Shown here piece by piece: positions 1-6,877 of a DNA stretch of 32,460 nt (position 1 is the first letter of the stretch; every line of letters begins with the position of its first letter). A model generated the notes under the pieces. It was not told where the DNA came from. It worked only from the letters and a program-made list of their open reading frames with translations, and ran no database searches. A program made the translations under genes and the position numbers. This DNA comes from Vulcanimicrobiota bacterium. GTDB taxonomy: Bacteria; Vulcanimicrobiota; Xenobia; Xenobiales; JADMJV01. Where the stretch lies: assembly GCA_022842865.1 (NCBI GenBank), contig JALHOV010000015.1, forward strand, positions 1 to 32,460, read 5' to 3'.

Positions 1-1340
1 AAAGCCCCTATTACATAGACTTCGCGCACTATCCCAAGGCCGACCGGAGTCTGCCGGTGGGCGTCTTCGATTCGGGCACAGGCGGCCTGACGGTGCTGAA
101 CGCCATTGTGGAATACGATGAGCACAACAATACTAGCGGAGCCGAGGGCGCCGACGGCCAGCCCGATTTCGCCCGCGAAGACATGATCTACCTGGCCGAT
201 CAGGCCAACATGCCCTACGGCAACTATCCCGGAGTCGGCAAGACCGACCTTCTGCTCGAGCACATTCTGAAGTGCGCCCAGTTCCTTTTGGGCAGCAACT
301 ATTACGGCGATGCTCCCAAGGGCGACAAGAAGCCGGTCAAGGTTATGGTTATCGCCTGCAACACCGCCACCGCCTATGGAAAGACATCAATTGAAGACAT
401 GCTGCATCAGGCTCCCTCGGACCTGAAAGTGATCGGCGTCATCGACGCTGGCTCGCGGGCGGCCCTGGCCAGCTTGCAGCCCGATGAAGACGGCAGTATC
501 GGTATCTTTGCCACGGCCGGCACGGTCGCGTCGAATGGCTACGTGCGCTCCATCGAGAAGTTGCGCAAGCAGCTTGGGTATACGGGCCAATTGCAGACTT
601 TTGGACAGGGCGGCGTAGGCCTGGCCGAGGCCATCGACGAGGAACCCGATTTTGTCGATCACAAGGCCACAGCCATTCGTAAAAACTATCGTGGCCCGGC
701 GCCCGATAAAGCGCTGATGCCGATCTATGGATTTGACCAGGCCGACGGTAAAATTCTCTGCGAGGGCGATTGCCTGCAGTTGAACGCATCGGAGAACTAC
801 GCTCGCTATCACATCGTTTCGCTGGTTGAGCAAATGCGCAAAACGCCGGGAGCCAAACCGCTGAAAGCGCTCATTTTGGGCTGCACTCACTACCCTTATG
901 TGCAAAAAACCATCGCCCAGGTGCTCAGCGAACTGCGTGGCCAGGAACGCTACCGTGGGCTGATCGCCGACCATGTCGTGCTCATCGACCCCTCGGTGAA
1001 TACTGCGCGGGAACTCTACACCTATCTGCACGATCAAAAACTGGAGAACCCCAGCGGCTCGTTAGACCATTCGGAATTCTTCATCTCGGTGCCCAACCCC
1101 GAGGTGAAAGGCGTACAGTTGGAGGCCAACGGTGGCCGCTTCACCTACGACTATAAATACGGCCGCACGGCCGGCCAGGATCTCGCCTACGTGCGCAACA
1201 CGCCTTTCAGTAAAGCCAACATTTCTGAGGACGTGGCTGCCCGCCTACGCACTCAGATCCCCTCGGTCTATCGGCTCATCCACCTGTTTGATGAAAGCAG
1301 CCCGAAGACTTCCTATTTGAAGCCGGAGCAAAAACTTTAA
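1..1340 (+). CDS. Glutamate racemase-like protein (Asp/Glu racemase family), 5' end outside window
   Basis: Cofactor-independent racemase family; MurI makes D-glutamate for peptidoglycan. Visible motifs (numbered from the GTG at 57): GVFDSGTGGLTV at 2-13, ADQANMPYG at 47-55, first catalytic Cys101 in ACNTATAYG, second Cys276 in LGCTHYPYV. The frame stays open upstream of 57 to the window edge and reads YYIDFAHYPKADRSLPVGVF, so the GTG is not the true start and the N-terminus, perhaps with a signal peptide, lies upstream. At more than 440 residues it is far longer than MurI (about 265-290). The extra length lies between the two cysteines (about 195-250) and in a C-terminal tail after 330. It may be a distinct branch with another substrate or location; family membership is secure, substrate is not. 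It converges on the next gene with a 4-base overlap. Confidence 0.85.
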   Translation, partial: SPYYIDFAHYPKADRSLPVGVFDSGTGGLTVLNAIVEYDEHNNTSGAEGADGQPDFAREDMIYLADQANMPYGNYPGVGKTDLLLEHILKCAQFLLGSNYYGDAPKGDKKPVKVMVIACNTATAYGKTSIEDMLHQAPSDLKVIGVIDAGSRAALASLQPDEDGSIGIFATAGTVASNGYVRSIEKLRKQLGYTGQLQTFGQGGVGLAEAIDEEPDFVDHKATAIRKNYRGPAPDKALMPIYGFDQADGKILCEGDCLQLNASENYARYHIVSLVEQMRKTPGAKPLKALILGCTHYPYVQKTIAQVLSELRGQERYRGLIADHVVLIDPSVNTARELYTYLHDQKLENPSGSLDHSEFFISVPNPEVKGVQLEANGGRFTYDYKYGRTAGQDLAYVRNTPFSKANISEDVAARLRTQIPSVYRLIHLFDESSPKTSYLKPEQKL

Positions 1341-1933
1341 CTCCCTACCCTCCTGGTAAGAAATTCGAGGCGCCCATCCGTTCGCCCCAGGCTCTCCAGC
1401 CAGGCTCTCTGGCGCGCCACGTAGTCAGGATTAGAGAGCAAAAGTGGTCCAAAGAAGTAGGCTTCCTCTGACAAACCCGCATAAGCCGGGTCGTCCCCAG
1501 TCGCCGCCCGCAAATCCAGCACAACATACGGGTCAATCCAGCTCTCTTCTTGCAAATGATAGCCGTTGCGTCGCGCCCAGCCCCGAATCGGCCCGGCGTT
1601 GTCCATCGGTTGCAGCACCAGTTGTGCCGGCAATTTCTCCCGCCCGCGCTCCAGGATGTCGCGCATATTGAGCGACCCCATTCCACAAATGCTCAGGCTG
1701 TCGACCTCTCCACCTTCCAAGGCATCGAGCCCGTCGCCAAAACGCACTTCCACCGCTGTTCCAGCCACGGCCAGACGACAGCGCTCGAAAGGACCCACGT
1801 GCTTTTCCACTGCGATGACGAGTTCTAGGCGCGCGACTAAATCGAGCGGAAGCAACCCGTGGTCGCTGCCGACATCGGCGTGACGCGGCCCCAAAACACG
1901 ATCGGCCACTGCCTGCAGGCGCGCACTGAGCAT
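1337..1933 (-). CDS. trmK: tRNA (adenine-22-N1)-methyltransferase-like (TrmK family)
   Basis: SAM-dependent Rossmann methyltransferase; TrmK methylates N1 of A22 in bacterial tRNAs. The 198-residue protein starts at an ATG at 1933 with MLSARLQAVA. It has the SAM-binding motif HADVGSDHGLLPL at residues 18-30, the acidic strand-2 end VIAVEKHVGPF, then RFGDGLDAL, the ICGMGSLNMRDIL motif, and LVLQPMDNAGPIRGWARRNGY, all in family order. An in-frame extension upstream to 2128 would run through the rpsB promoter and has no family-like sequence, so the short start is preferred. It is divergent from rpsB and tail-to-tail with the racemase-like gene. Usual family length is about 220-240, so this copy is compact at the C-terminus. 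Confidence 0.82.
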   Translation of the reverse strand: MLSARLQAVADRVLGPRHADVGSDHGLLPLDLVARLELVIAVEKHVGPFERCRLAVAGTAVEVRFGDGLDALEGGEVDSLSICGMGSLNMRDILERGREKLPAQLVLQPMDNAGPIRGWARRNGYHLQEESWIDPYVVLDLRAATGDDPAYAGLSEEAYFFGPLLLSNPDYVARQRAWLESLGRTDGRLEFLTRRVGS

Positions 1934-1950
1934 AACATGGGTGTTCCGCG

Positions 1951-1979
1951 TTGACGGACTTGTAAAACCATGGTAACAT
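1951..1979 (+). promoter_or_regulatory. Sigma-70-type promoter of rpsB-tsf
   Basis: TTGACG at 1951-1956 and TAACAT at 1974-1979 are separated by exactly 17 bases, with a TG one base ahead of the -10 (extended -10). The predicted start of transcription, near 1986, is about 90 bases ahead of the rpsB start codon. It is the best promoter-like sequence in the window and sits where a ribosomal-protein operon needs one. Not tested experimentally. Confidence 0.7.
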
Positions 1980-1987
1980 CGGCGCCG

Positions 1988-2005
1988 CTCGTTCTCTTGA
2001 ACGAG
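1988..2005 (+). promoter_or_regulatory. Hairpin at the 5' end of the rpsB leader
   Basis: Perfect 7-base arms CTCGTTC and GAACGAG around a TCTT loop. It would lie within the first few bases of the mRNA made from the predicted promoter, about 70 bases ahead of the rpsB start. Ribosomal-protein leaders often hold autoregulatory structures, and S2 represses its own operon in E. coli. A role here, in regulation or 5'-end protection, is inference. Confidence 0.4.
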
Positions 2006-2074
2006 ACATTCAGGCCGCGTGCGTTCCGGTTGACCCCCAGCGCGTGGCTCAGAAAAAACCGGGAGGATTACCCT

Positions 2075-2977
2075 TTGGCTATTATCAGCATGAAGCAGCT
2101 GCTGGAAGCAGGTGTGCACTTCGGCCACCAGACCCGCCGCTGGAACCCCAAGATGTCCCGTTACATCTTCACCGAGCGTAACGGCATCTACATCATCGAC
2201 CTGCAGAAGACGGTCGTCAAACTCAAGGAAGCCTTCAACTTTGTGAAGGCTGTGGCCAAGGGCCAGTTTGACTATGATGAATATAAGATCCGTGACGAAC
2301 AGATCGGTTCGCCTCGCCCTATCCTGTTTGTGGGCACCAAGAAGCAGGCTCAGGACACCATCAAAGAAGATGCCGTCCGCTGCGGTGAGTACTTCGTCAC
2401 CCAGCGTTGGTTGGGCGGCATGCTGACCAACTATAAGACCATCCAGAAGCGCGTTGAGCGCCTCAAGAACCTGGAAGAGATGAAAGCCGTCGGCGTTTTT
2501 GACCGCCTACCCAAAAAGGAAGTCAAGCGCCTCGAAGACGAGCGTATCAAGCTCGAGAAGTTCCTCGGCGGCATCAAGGATATGCCCGCTCTGCCCGGCG
2601 CCATCTACGTGGTGGATCCGCGCAAAGAGTATATCGCCGTGCAGGAAGCTCGCCGTCTGGGCATCCCGGTGGTGGCTATTGTGGACACCAACTGCGATCC
2701 GGACGAAATTGACTTCCCGATCCCGGGCAATGACGACGCCATCCGCGCCGTCCGCCTGATCACCGGCAAGATTGCCGATGCCATCATCGAGGCCAAAGCC
2801 GAGATCGAGGCCAGTCTGCCCGGGATGGACCAGTCCGGTGACGGCGAAGATGGCGGAGCCAATGCCGATAGCTACTTCGCTCCCACCGTCGAGACCGAAA
2901 CCGTGGTTTACACCACCGATGAGGGTGAAACCGAAGAAGTCCGCGTGGGCGTGTGGCGCGCCGACGCCGCCCAATAA
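2075..2977 (+). CDS. rpsB: 30S ribosomal protein S2
   Basis: Small-subunit protein that binds late in 30S assembly near the platform and helps dock S1. The start is a TTG at 2075, 8 bases after a GGAGG at 2062-2066. This gives the normal S2 beginning (M)[19 protein letters not shown]; an open frame running back to 1970 would add 35 unrelated residues across the promoter. Core S2 blocks follow: [68 protein letters not shown]. Two oddities: an insertion of about 17 residues (around 58-76) just before the ILFVGTKK strand, and an acidic C-terminal tail of about 45 residues. Total 300 residues, against about 240 in E. coli. Followed by tsf, the usual partner. Confidence 0.97.
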   Translation: MAIISMKQLLEAGVHFGHQTRRWNPKMSRYIFTERNGIYIIDLQKTVVKLKEAFNFVKAVAKGQFDYDEYKIRDEQIGSPRPILFVGTKKQAQDTIKEDAVRCGEYFVTQRWLGGMLTNYKTIQKRVERLKNLEEMKAVGVFDRLPKKEVKRLEDERIKLEKFLGGIKDMPALPGAIYVVDPRKEYIAVQEARRLGIPVVAIVDTNCDPDEIDFPIPGNDDAIRAVRLITGKIADAIIEAKAEIEASLPGMDQSGDGEDGGANADSYFAPTVETETVVYTTDEGETEEVRVGVWRADAAQ

Positions 2978-2980
2978 CAT

Positions 2981-3016
2981 AGTGGGGGCGGACGAACCAG
3001 TTCCTCCGCCCCTACT
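2981..3016 (+). promoter_or_regulatory. Intercistronic hairpin between rpsB and tsf
   Basis: AGTGGGGGCGGA (2981-2992) pairs with TCCGCCCCTACT (3005-3016) over 12 positions, with one G-U wobble and a 12-base loop. No T-run follows, so it is not a classical full terminator. It could attenuate transcription, stabilise the 3' end of rpsB mRNA, or tune the S2 to EF-Ts ratio. The structure is seen; the function is inferred. Confidence 0.6.
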
Positions 3017-3043
3017 GCCTCTAGAGTCTGGAAGGAATAAAAA

Positions 3044-3640
3044 ATGTCCAAAGTGAGTGCACAATTGGTGAAAGAGCTCCGCGAGAAGACCGGAGCCGGT
3101 ATCAAGGACTGTCAGGAAGCTCTCGAGCAGAACAGCCTGCATGTGGATAAAGCGGCCGACTGGCTGCGTCAGAAAGGCATCTCCCGCGCCGAGAAAAAGG
3201 CCGACCGCGCAACCGCGGACGGCGCCATCGGCTCCTACATCCACCTTGGTGGAAAGGTGGGCGTTCTGATCGAAGTCAACTGCGAGACCGATTTCGTGGC
3301 CAAAACCGACGACTTCAAGGGCCTGGTCAATGAACTGGCTCTTCAGGTCGCCGCTATGAAGCCCGACTACGTCAGCCGCGAAGAGGTCCCTCAGGAAACT
3401 CTGGCTTCCGAGCTGGAAGGCTACAAGCAGGCCGCCATGTCGGAAGGCAAACCGGCCAACATCGCCGAGAAGATCGCCCAAGGAAAGGTAGACAAATACT
3501 TCCAAAATATTTGTCTGCTTGAGATGCCCTACATCCGCGATGACTCCAAGAAGATCGAAGACGTCATCAAAGAAGTCATCTCCAAAGTCGGCGAAAACAT
3601 CCGCGTCAAGCGCTTCGTGCGCTTCGCCCTGGGCACCTAA
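3044..3640 (+). CDS. tsf: Translation elongation factor Ts
   Basis: Nucleotide exchange factor for EF-Tu. The 198-residue protein starts at an ATG with GAAGGA 7 bases upstream. N-terminal UBA-like domain: VKELREKTGAGIKDCQEAL, then the KAADWLRQKG helix. The core carries the EF-Tu contact motif in VNCETDFVAKTDDF. The C-terminal part has LLEMPYIRDDSKKIEDVIKE and ends at KRFVRFALGT. It is the short form of EF-Ts, about 200 residues as in Thermus and cyanobacteria, rather than the 283 residues of E. coli. It ends 20 bases before a strong terminator. Confidence 0.97.
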   Translation: MSKVSAQLVKELREKTGAGIKDCQEALEQNSLHVDKAADWLRQKGISRAEKKADRATADGAIGSYIHLGGKVGVLIEVNCETDFVAKTDDFKGLVNELALQVAAMKPDYVSREEVPQETLASELEGYKQAAMSEGKPANIAEKIAQGKVDKYFQNICLLEMPYIRDDSKKIEDVIKEVISKVGENIRVKRFVRFALGT

Positions 3641-3660
3641 ACCCAGCTCGGGAATATGGG

Positions 3661-3690
3661 AAGGCCTGCTGGCAACGGCAGGCCTTTTTT
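3661..3690 (+). terminator. Rho-independent terminator after tsf
   Basis: Perfect 9-base arms AAGGCCTGC (3661-3669) and GCAGGCCTT (3678-3686) around an 8-base loop, followed by a run of six T (3685-3690). It ends the rpsB-tsf transcript. Confidence 0.93.
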
Positions 3691-3815
3691 CGTATCGGGT
3701 TACTGTATGGCTGCTCGGAATTGCGCTCCAGCCGCAATGCTGCCCACCCCGTCGGAAGGTCGACCGCCTGGTTCCAGGTCTCCGGAAAGGTTCTTAGACC
3801 CTTGGGGAATGGACC

Positions 3816-4283
3816 GTGACCGGATTGTTCGGGTGGGCGACTCGCTTGGCCGCTGGGTCCGCGCCCATCCCCATGTCGCTCCGTCTGGGCGGACTCTTTG
3901 TCAAAGGCGGAATGCTCTTCGTCGCAGCCGGCCTGGCCAGCATCGCCGCCTGGCTGAATCCTGGCTTCGCCACTCCCACAGCCATACCGAAAACCTTGGT
4001 GTTCAGTGCTCTGGCCATCGGCGCGGCCAAGCACCTCGGTCAATCGGTGGCCCGCAGCATGGCGGAATATGCCGAGGCCCGCTGCGTACAGCCCGAAGAG
4101 TGCCGGCGCGACCTCGAATCGGATCTGGAGCGGGCGCCGCTTCTCACGGCCGTCATCGCGGCCCTGGGCATCTTGCTCAGTCTCGGCCTGCCGGGCGGGG
4201 GCTTTGCTCTGCTGGTCGGAGCTACCGCTGCCGGCTTCGTCACCTCCCTGGCCATCGGGTCCGGCAAGGTCGCCGACGTCTAA
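3816..4283 (+). CDS. Small integral membrane protein, function unknown
   Basis: No family recognised. The 155-residue product has a hydrophobic segment GGMLFVAAGLASIAAWL (about 31-47), a second stretch around PKTLVFSALAIGAAKHLG, then a charged, Cys-containing loop (EARCVQPEECRRDLESDLE). A long hydrophobic Gly/Ala-rich C-terminal pair runs from about 108 to 152. Two to four membrane passes are likely. The start is a GTG with GGGG 8 bases upstream; an in-frame TAG at 3795 excludes a longer protein. An ATG at 3873 is an alternative without a visible ribosome site. The gene follows the tsf terminator and precedes the protease gene by 65 bases. An overlapping longer frame (3656-4321) lacks any membrane or domain pattern, so this frame is preferred. 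Confidence 0.6.
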   Translation: MTGLFGWATRLAAGSAPIPMSLRLGGLFVKGGMLFVAAGLASIAAWLNPGFATPTAIPKTLVFSALAIGAAKHLGQSVARSMAEYAEARCVQPEECRRDLESDLERAPLLTAVIAALGILLSLGLPGGGFALLVGATAAGFVTSLAIGSGKVADV

Positions 4284-4348
4284 CCGACTGGCCAGTTCTC
4301 CGCGCCTCCGATCTGCCGTAAGCTTGGTGCATACCCAGTGGAGGAAAG

Positions 4349-5254
4349 ATGGCCGTGAGCTTAGTGCAGTGGAGTCAAGATATCCGAGACTTGTCCAAAC
4401 GAGTAGGCCTTCGTGTGGCCGCAGTCCAGTCAGGACGTCACCAGGCCAGCGGTTGGATTTGGGATTCCACTCATCTGGTGACCGTCGAGCACATCCTGTC
4501 CGGTCGAGAAGAAATCTGGGTCTTCACCCCGGAGGGTAAGCGGCTTCAGGCGCAAGTGCTGGGCACCCACCCTGGCCTGGACCTGGCGCTCTTGCGCCTG
4601 GAGAGCGAAGTAGAGGTGGTGGCAGTCCCAGGCCGCTCGACTCCCAGCCTGGAGGTCGGAGAGTTTGCCCTGGCCGTGGCCCGCTCCGCCGACGACGGCC
4701 TGGGTGTTGCAGGAGGTCTCATCGCCTGCCGCAGCGGCGCCTGGACCAGTTGCCGGGGCGGTCGCGCTGAGCACTTCCTGCAGCCCGATTTGCAACTTTA
4801 TCCGGGCTACTCTGGTGGTCCGCTGGTGGACGCCGAAGGCCATTTCCTCGGCATCAACACCCGGGGACTATCAAGAGGACAGGCGATTACCCTGACCTCG
4901 GAAACGGTAGCCGAGGTGGTGGAGTTGCTGCGCACCGGCAAGCATCAGCCTGCCTATCTGGGAGTGGGCCTTCAGACAGTGCATCTGCCCGAGAGTTATG
5001 GTCGTTCGGTCGGGTCGATGGTCGTCAGTCTTGAACTCGACTCACCCGCTGTCCGGGCCGGCTCCCTGCTCGGAGATATCCTTGTGGAGTTGGACGGAGT
5101 GCCTGTGGGCGGAACTGCGGAGGTGCTTCAGGAATTACAAAGACTACAGGTCGGACAGGTGGTCTCCACTCGCTGGATACGCGCCGGTCAAGAGGTTGTA
5201 TACCAGGTCGAGTTGGGCCAGCGGCCCCGTTCGGGAGATGAAACGGTTGAATAA
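4349..5254 (+). CDS. HtrA-like trypsin-fold serine protease with PDZ domain, no signal peptide
   Basis: S1C-type protease of 301 residues. Catalytic triad in HtrA order: His48 in LVTVEHIL, Asp78 in GTHPGLDLALLRL, Ser155 in PGYSGGPLVD. The usual GNSGGP has Tyr in place of Asn. A PDZ domain fills about 202-290 (YLGVGLQT, SPAVRAGSLLGDILVELDG). DegP/DegS/HhoA relatives carry a signal peptide or membrane anchor; here the N-terminus (MAVSLVQWSQDIRDL) is short and amphipathic, so the protein should be cytoplasmic unless exported by a route not visible here. ATG start with GGAGG about 4 bases upstream. The gene overlaps the start of the LuxR-type regulator, suggesting translational coupling and a shared signalling role. 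Confidence 0.87.
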   Translation: MAVSLVQWSQDIRDLSKRVGLRVAAVQSGRHQASGWIWDSTHLVTVEHILSGREEIWVFTPEGKRLQAQVLGTHPGLDLALLRLESEVEVVAVPGRSTPSLEVGEFALAVARSADDGLGVAGGLIACRSGAWTSCRGGRAEHFLQPDLQLYPGYSGGPLVDAEGHFLGINTRGLSRGQAITLTSETVAEVVELLRTGKHQPAYLGVGLQTVHLPESYGRSVGSMVVSLELDSPAVRAGSLLGDILVELDGVPVGGTAEVLQELQRLQVGQVVSTRWIRAGQEVVYQVELGQRPRSGDETVE

Positions 5255-5831
5255 TTTAATCCAAATCTACACGGTAGCCGGCAGCGCCGCTCAGCGCCAA
5301 AGCCTGGAGCGATTTCTGGACAGCACGCCGGGAATACGTAATTTGGGCAGCGGTAACCTGAGTTCCAACCCGCCTCTGCATGCCGACATCATTCTGACCG
5401 AACTGCTGGCGGGCGAAGTGCCCCAGCAATCGCTGCAGACCCCTCCCTTTTGGGTGGCTCTGCTGGATGAGGCGCGCAGCCTGTGGGTGGAACAGAACTG
5501 GGGACGCGGCCTGCGTGCTATCTTGCCTCGCCAGACTGGCGAATCCGAGCTGGAAGCGGCCCTCACGGCCGTTTCGCACGGTCTGGTGCTCACCCACCCA
5601 GACTTCCTGGCGCCTACCGCTCCGGCCACCGCCTCACCCCTGTCGGCCCGCGAACAAGAGGTGCTCGCATTCCTGGCCCTGGGCCGATCCAACAAAGAAA
5701 TTGCCGCCCAGATGACCATCTCCGAGCACACCGTCAAATTCCACCTGGCCTCCATCTTTCAGAAGCTGGAAGCCTCGAGTCGCAGCGAAGCCGTCGCCCA
5801 AGGATTGCGCCGAGGACTGGTGCGCGTCTAA
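5238..5831 (+). CDS. LuxR/NarL-type regulator with degenerate receiver domain
   Basis: DNA-binding protein of 197 residues. The C-terminal GerE helix-turn-helix is textbook: LSAREQEVLAFLALGRSNKE, then IAAQMTISEHTVKFHLASI. The N-terminal 125 residues follow the NarL receiver pattern in secondary structure but lack its chemistry. The acidic pair after strand 1 is missing (IQIYTVAGSAAQRQ), the phospho-acceptor position reads ADIILTEL with Glu where DVVLLDL has Asp, and the late Lys is not conserved (RAILPRQ). It is probably phosphorylation-independent. The ATG at 5238 has a GGGAG touching it; the TTG at 5247 has that same GGGAG 9 bases upstream and may be the real start. Either start lies inside the protease gene, which ends at 5254. 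Confidence 0.85.
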   Translation: MKRLNNLIQIYTVAGSAAQRQSLERFLDSTPGIRNLGSGNLSSNPPLHADIILTELLAGEVPQQSLQTPPFWVALLDEARSLWVEQNWGRGLRAILPRQTGESELEAALTAVSHGLVLTHPDFLAPTAPATASPLSAREQEVLAFLALGRSNKEIAAQMTISEHTVKFHLASIFQKLEASSRSEAVAQGLRRGLVRV

Positions 5832-5841
5832 AGCAAACACC

Positions 5842-6075
5842 TTAGTGCGCTAATTTGCGCCAGAACTCCACGTAAGCTTCCAGCGGCGGCCGCAAGGACG
5901 GCTCGTTCCACGCCCAATTGACGGGGGCGTAGAGCTTCAACACCCAGGGCTGCGGCTGGGCATGACTTTTCTCGTAATAGAACGCCACAGGCCCCACGCT
6001 GAGCACATACAACATCGGCGCAGCCAACGCCATCAAGGCCGTCAGCACCACAGAGTTTTTGGCCGGCTTCTCCAT
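5842..6075 (-). CDS. Small single-pass membrane protein, unknown
   Basis: The 77-residue product starts at an ATG. It has a hydrophobic segment SVVLTALMALAAPMLYVLSV (about 8-27), then a short polar C-terminal part rich in aromatics (FYYEKS, VLKLYAPVNWAWNEP, AYVEFWRKL). The arrangement resembles small uncharacterised proteins with one N-terminal helix and a Tyr-x-Pro...Trp tail that occur scattered across bacteria; no function is known to me. A weak AGG lies about 4 bases upstream. It is convergent with the LuxR-type gene, 10 bases apart, and lies downstream of the CHAP-like gene. Confidence 0.6.
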   Translation of the reverse strand: MEKPAKNSVVLTALMALAAPMLYVLSVGPVAFYYEKSHAQPQPWVLKLYAPVNWAWNEPSLRPPLEAYVEFWRKLAH

Positions 6076-6118
6076 AACCTCATCATACCCGATCCCAAGC
6101 TCGGCTTTCCGGAAAAGT

Positions 6119-6778
6119 CTATTTCGGTTCGGGGCGGTAAGCCTGAATCGTTCCCTCTGTCTTTTGAGTCGTGGTAGTATTGCCGTCCTCGGTCGTTCCG
6201 TTGCCCATGTGCAAAACTCGTTGGGTCACTTTGCTCCCGGGAGGAGCATTCTGCTCCAGCACCGTGATATTGCCCTGACCATCATTGGCTACCACCACAG
6301 CGGTGTGGTGAGGGCGAGAGGCTGTTTCGGTGCGAGTTCTGGTTTCCGTATCTGTCTCTGTCTTCTGGGTTGTCTCGTTCGAGTAGTCACGGAACTGCAG
6401 TACGTCGCCCGGCTTGGACTCGTTCAGTTCGACCGGTTTGCCCCATTGATAGTCGCCCTCAGGGGTTACCTGACCGTAGTCGCTGGCGGTTTTCATTCCG
6501 TTCTTCTTGAGAGCCTCGTCGGCCAGGTCAAAGCACTCACCGCGGCCCACCTTTTTGCCCGTTTTGCTCTTGGCATAGTCAAGAACATCTTGACCGGTCT
6601 TGGGAGCGGCGGCGCCACCACTGGTGGGCACGGCGGCGGGATTGGTGGAGGCGCCCAGCGTGCGGTTTGCCGCCTGGCTGGCGAACTGAGCCGGCGTAGC
6701 GCCCGGAGAGGGGGTGGGACGGCCTGCCTGTCCGACCGACTGGACCGGGGCGGTAGCGACACTCGTTCCAATAGCCAT
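6119..6778 (-). CDS. CHAP-like cysteine peptidase/amidase domain protein
   Basis: The 219-residue protein has a low-complexity Ala/Pro/Gly/Thr N-terminus (1-60), then a papain-fold-like domain. DVLDYAKSKTGKKVGRGECF carries the likely nucleophile Cys82, KPGDVLQFRDY gives the central strand, and the HHTAVVV motif (His157/158) with EQN at 175-177 supplies the probable His and Asn/Gln. This Cys-His order is that of CHAP/NlpC-type hydrolases, which mostly cut peptidoglycan. Between strand and His is a Thr/Glu-rich insert (136-154). No signal peptide is visible, so export or the target is unclear. Start supported by GAGGAG 9 bases upstream. The function is inferred from motifs only. Confidence 0.65.
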   Translation of the reverse strand: MAIGTSVATAPVQSVGQAGRPTPSPGATPAQFASQAANRTLGASTNPAAVPTSGGAAAPKTGQDVLDYAKSKTGKKVGRGECFDLADEALKKNGMKTASDYGQVTPEGDYQWGKPVELNESKPGDVLQFRDYSNETTQKTETDTETRTRTETASRPHHTAVVVANDGQGNITVLEQNAPPGSKVTQRVLHMGNGTTEDGNTTTTQKTEGTIQAYRPEPK

Positions 6779-6877
6779 CTTCTTGAGCTCCTCGCGTTGA
6801 TTCTGAAGTCAGACTATCCGCAGCCGATTATTCCGACCTTACCAGACCCCGCGCATTATGAACTCCAGGTAAACATC

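Noticed and set aside
2507-3505. 332-residue minus-strand open frame
   Set aside because: Antisense to rpsB and tsf, which are certain; the sequence is a mirror of their codons.
3720-3738. ATTGCG-CGCAAT inverted repeat downstream of the tsf terminator
   Set aside because: Only 6-base arms, no T-run and no promoter nearby; too short to claim a function.
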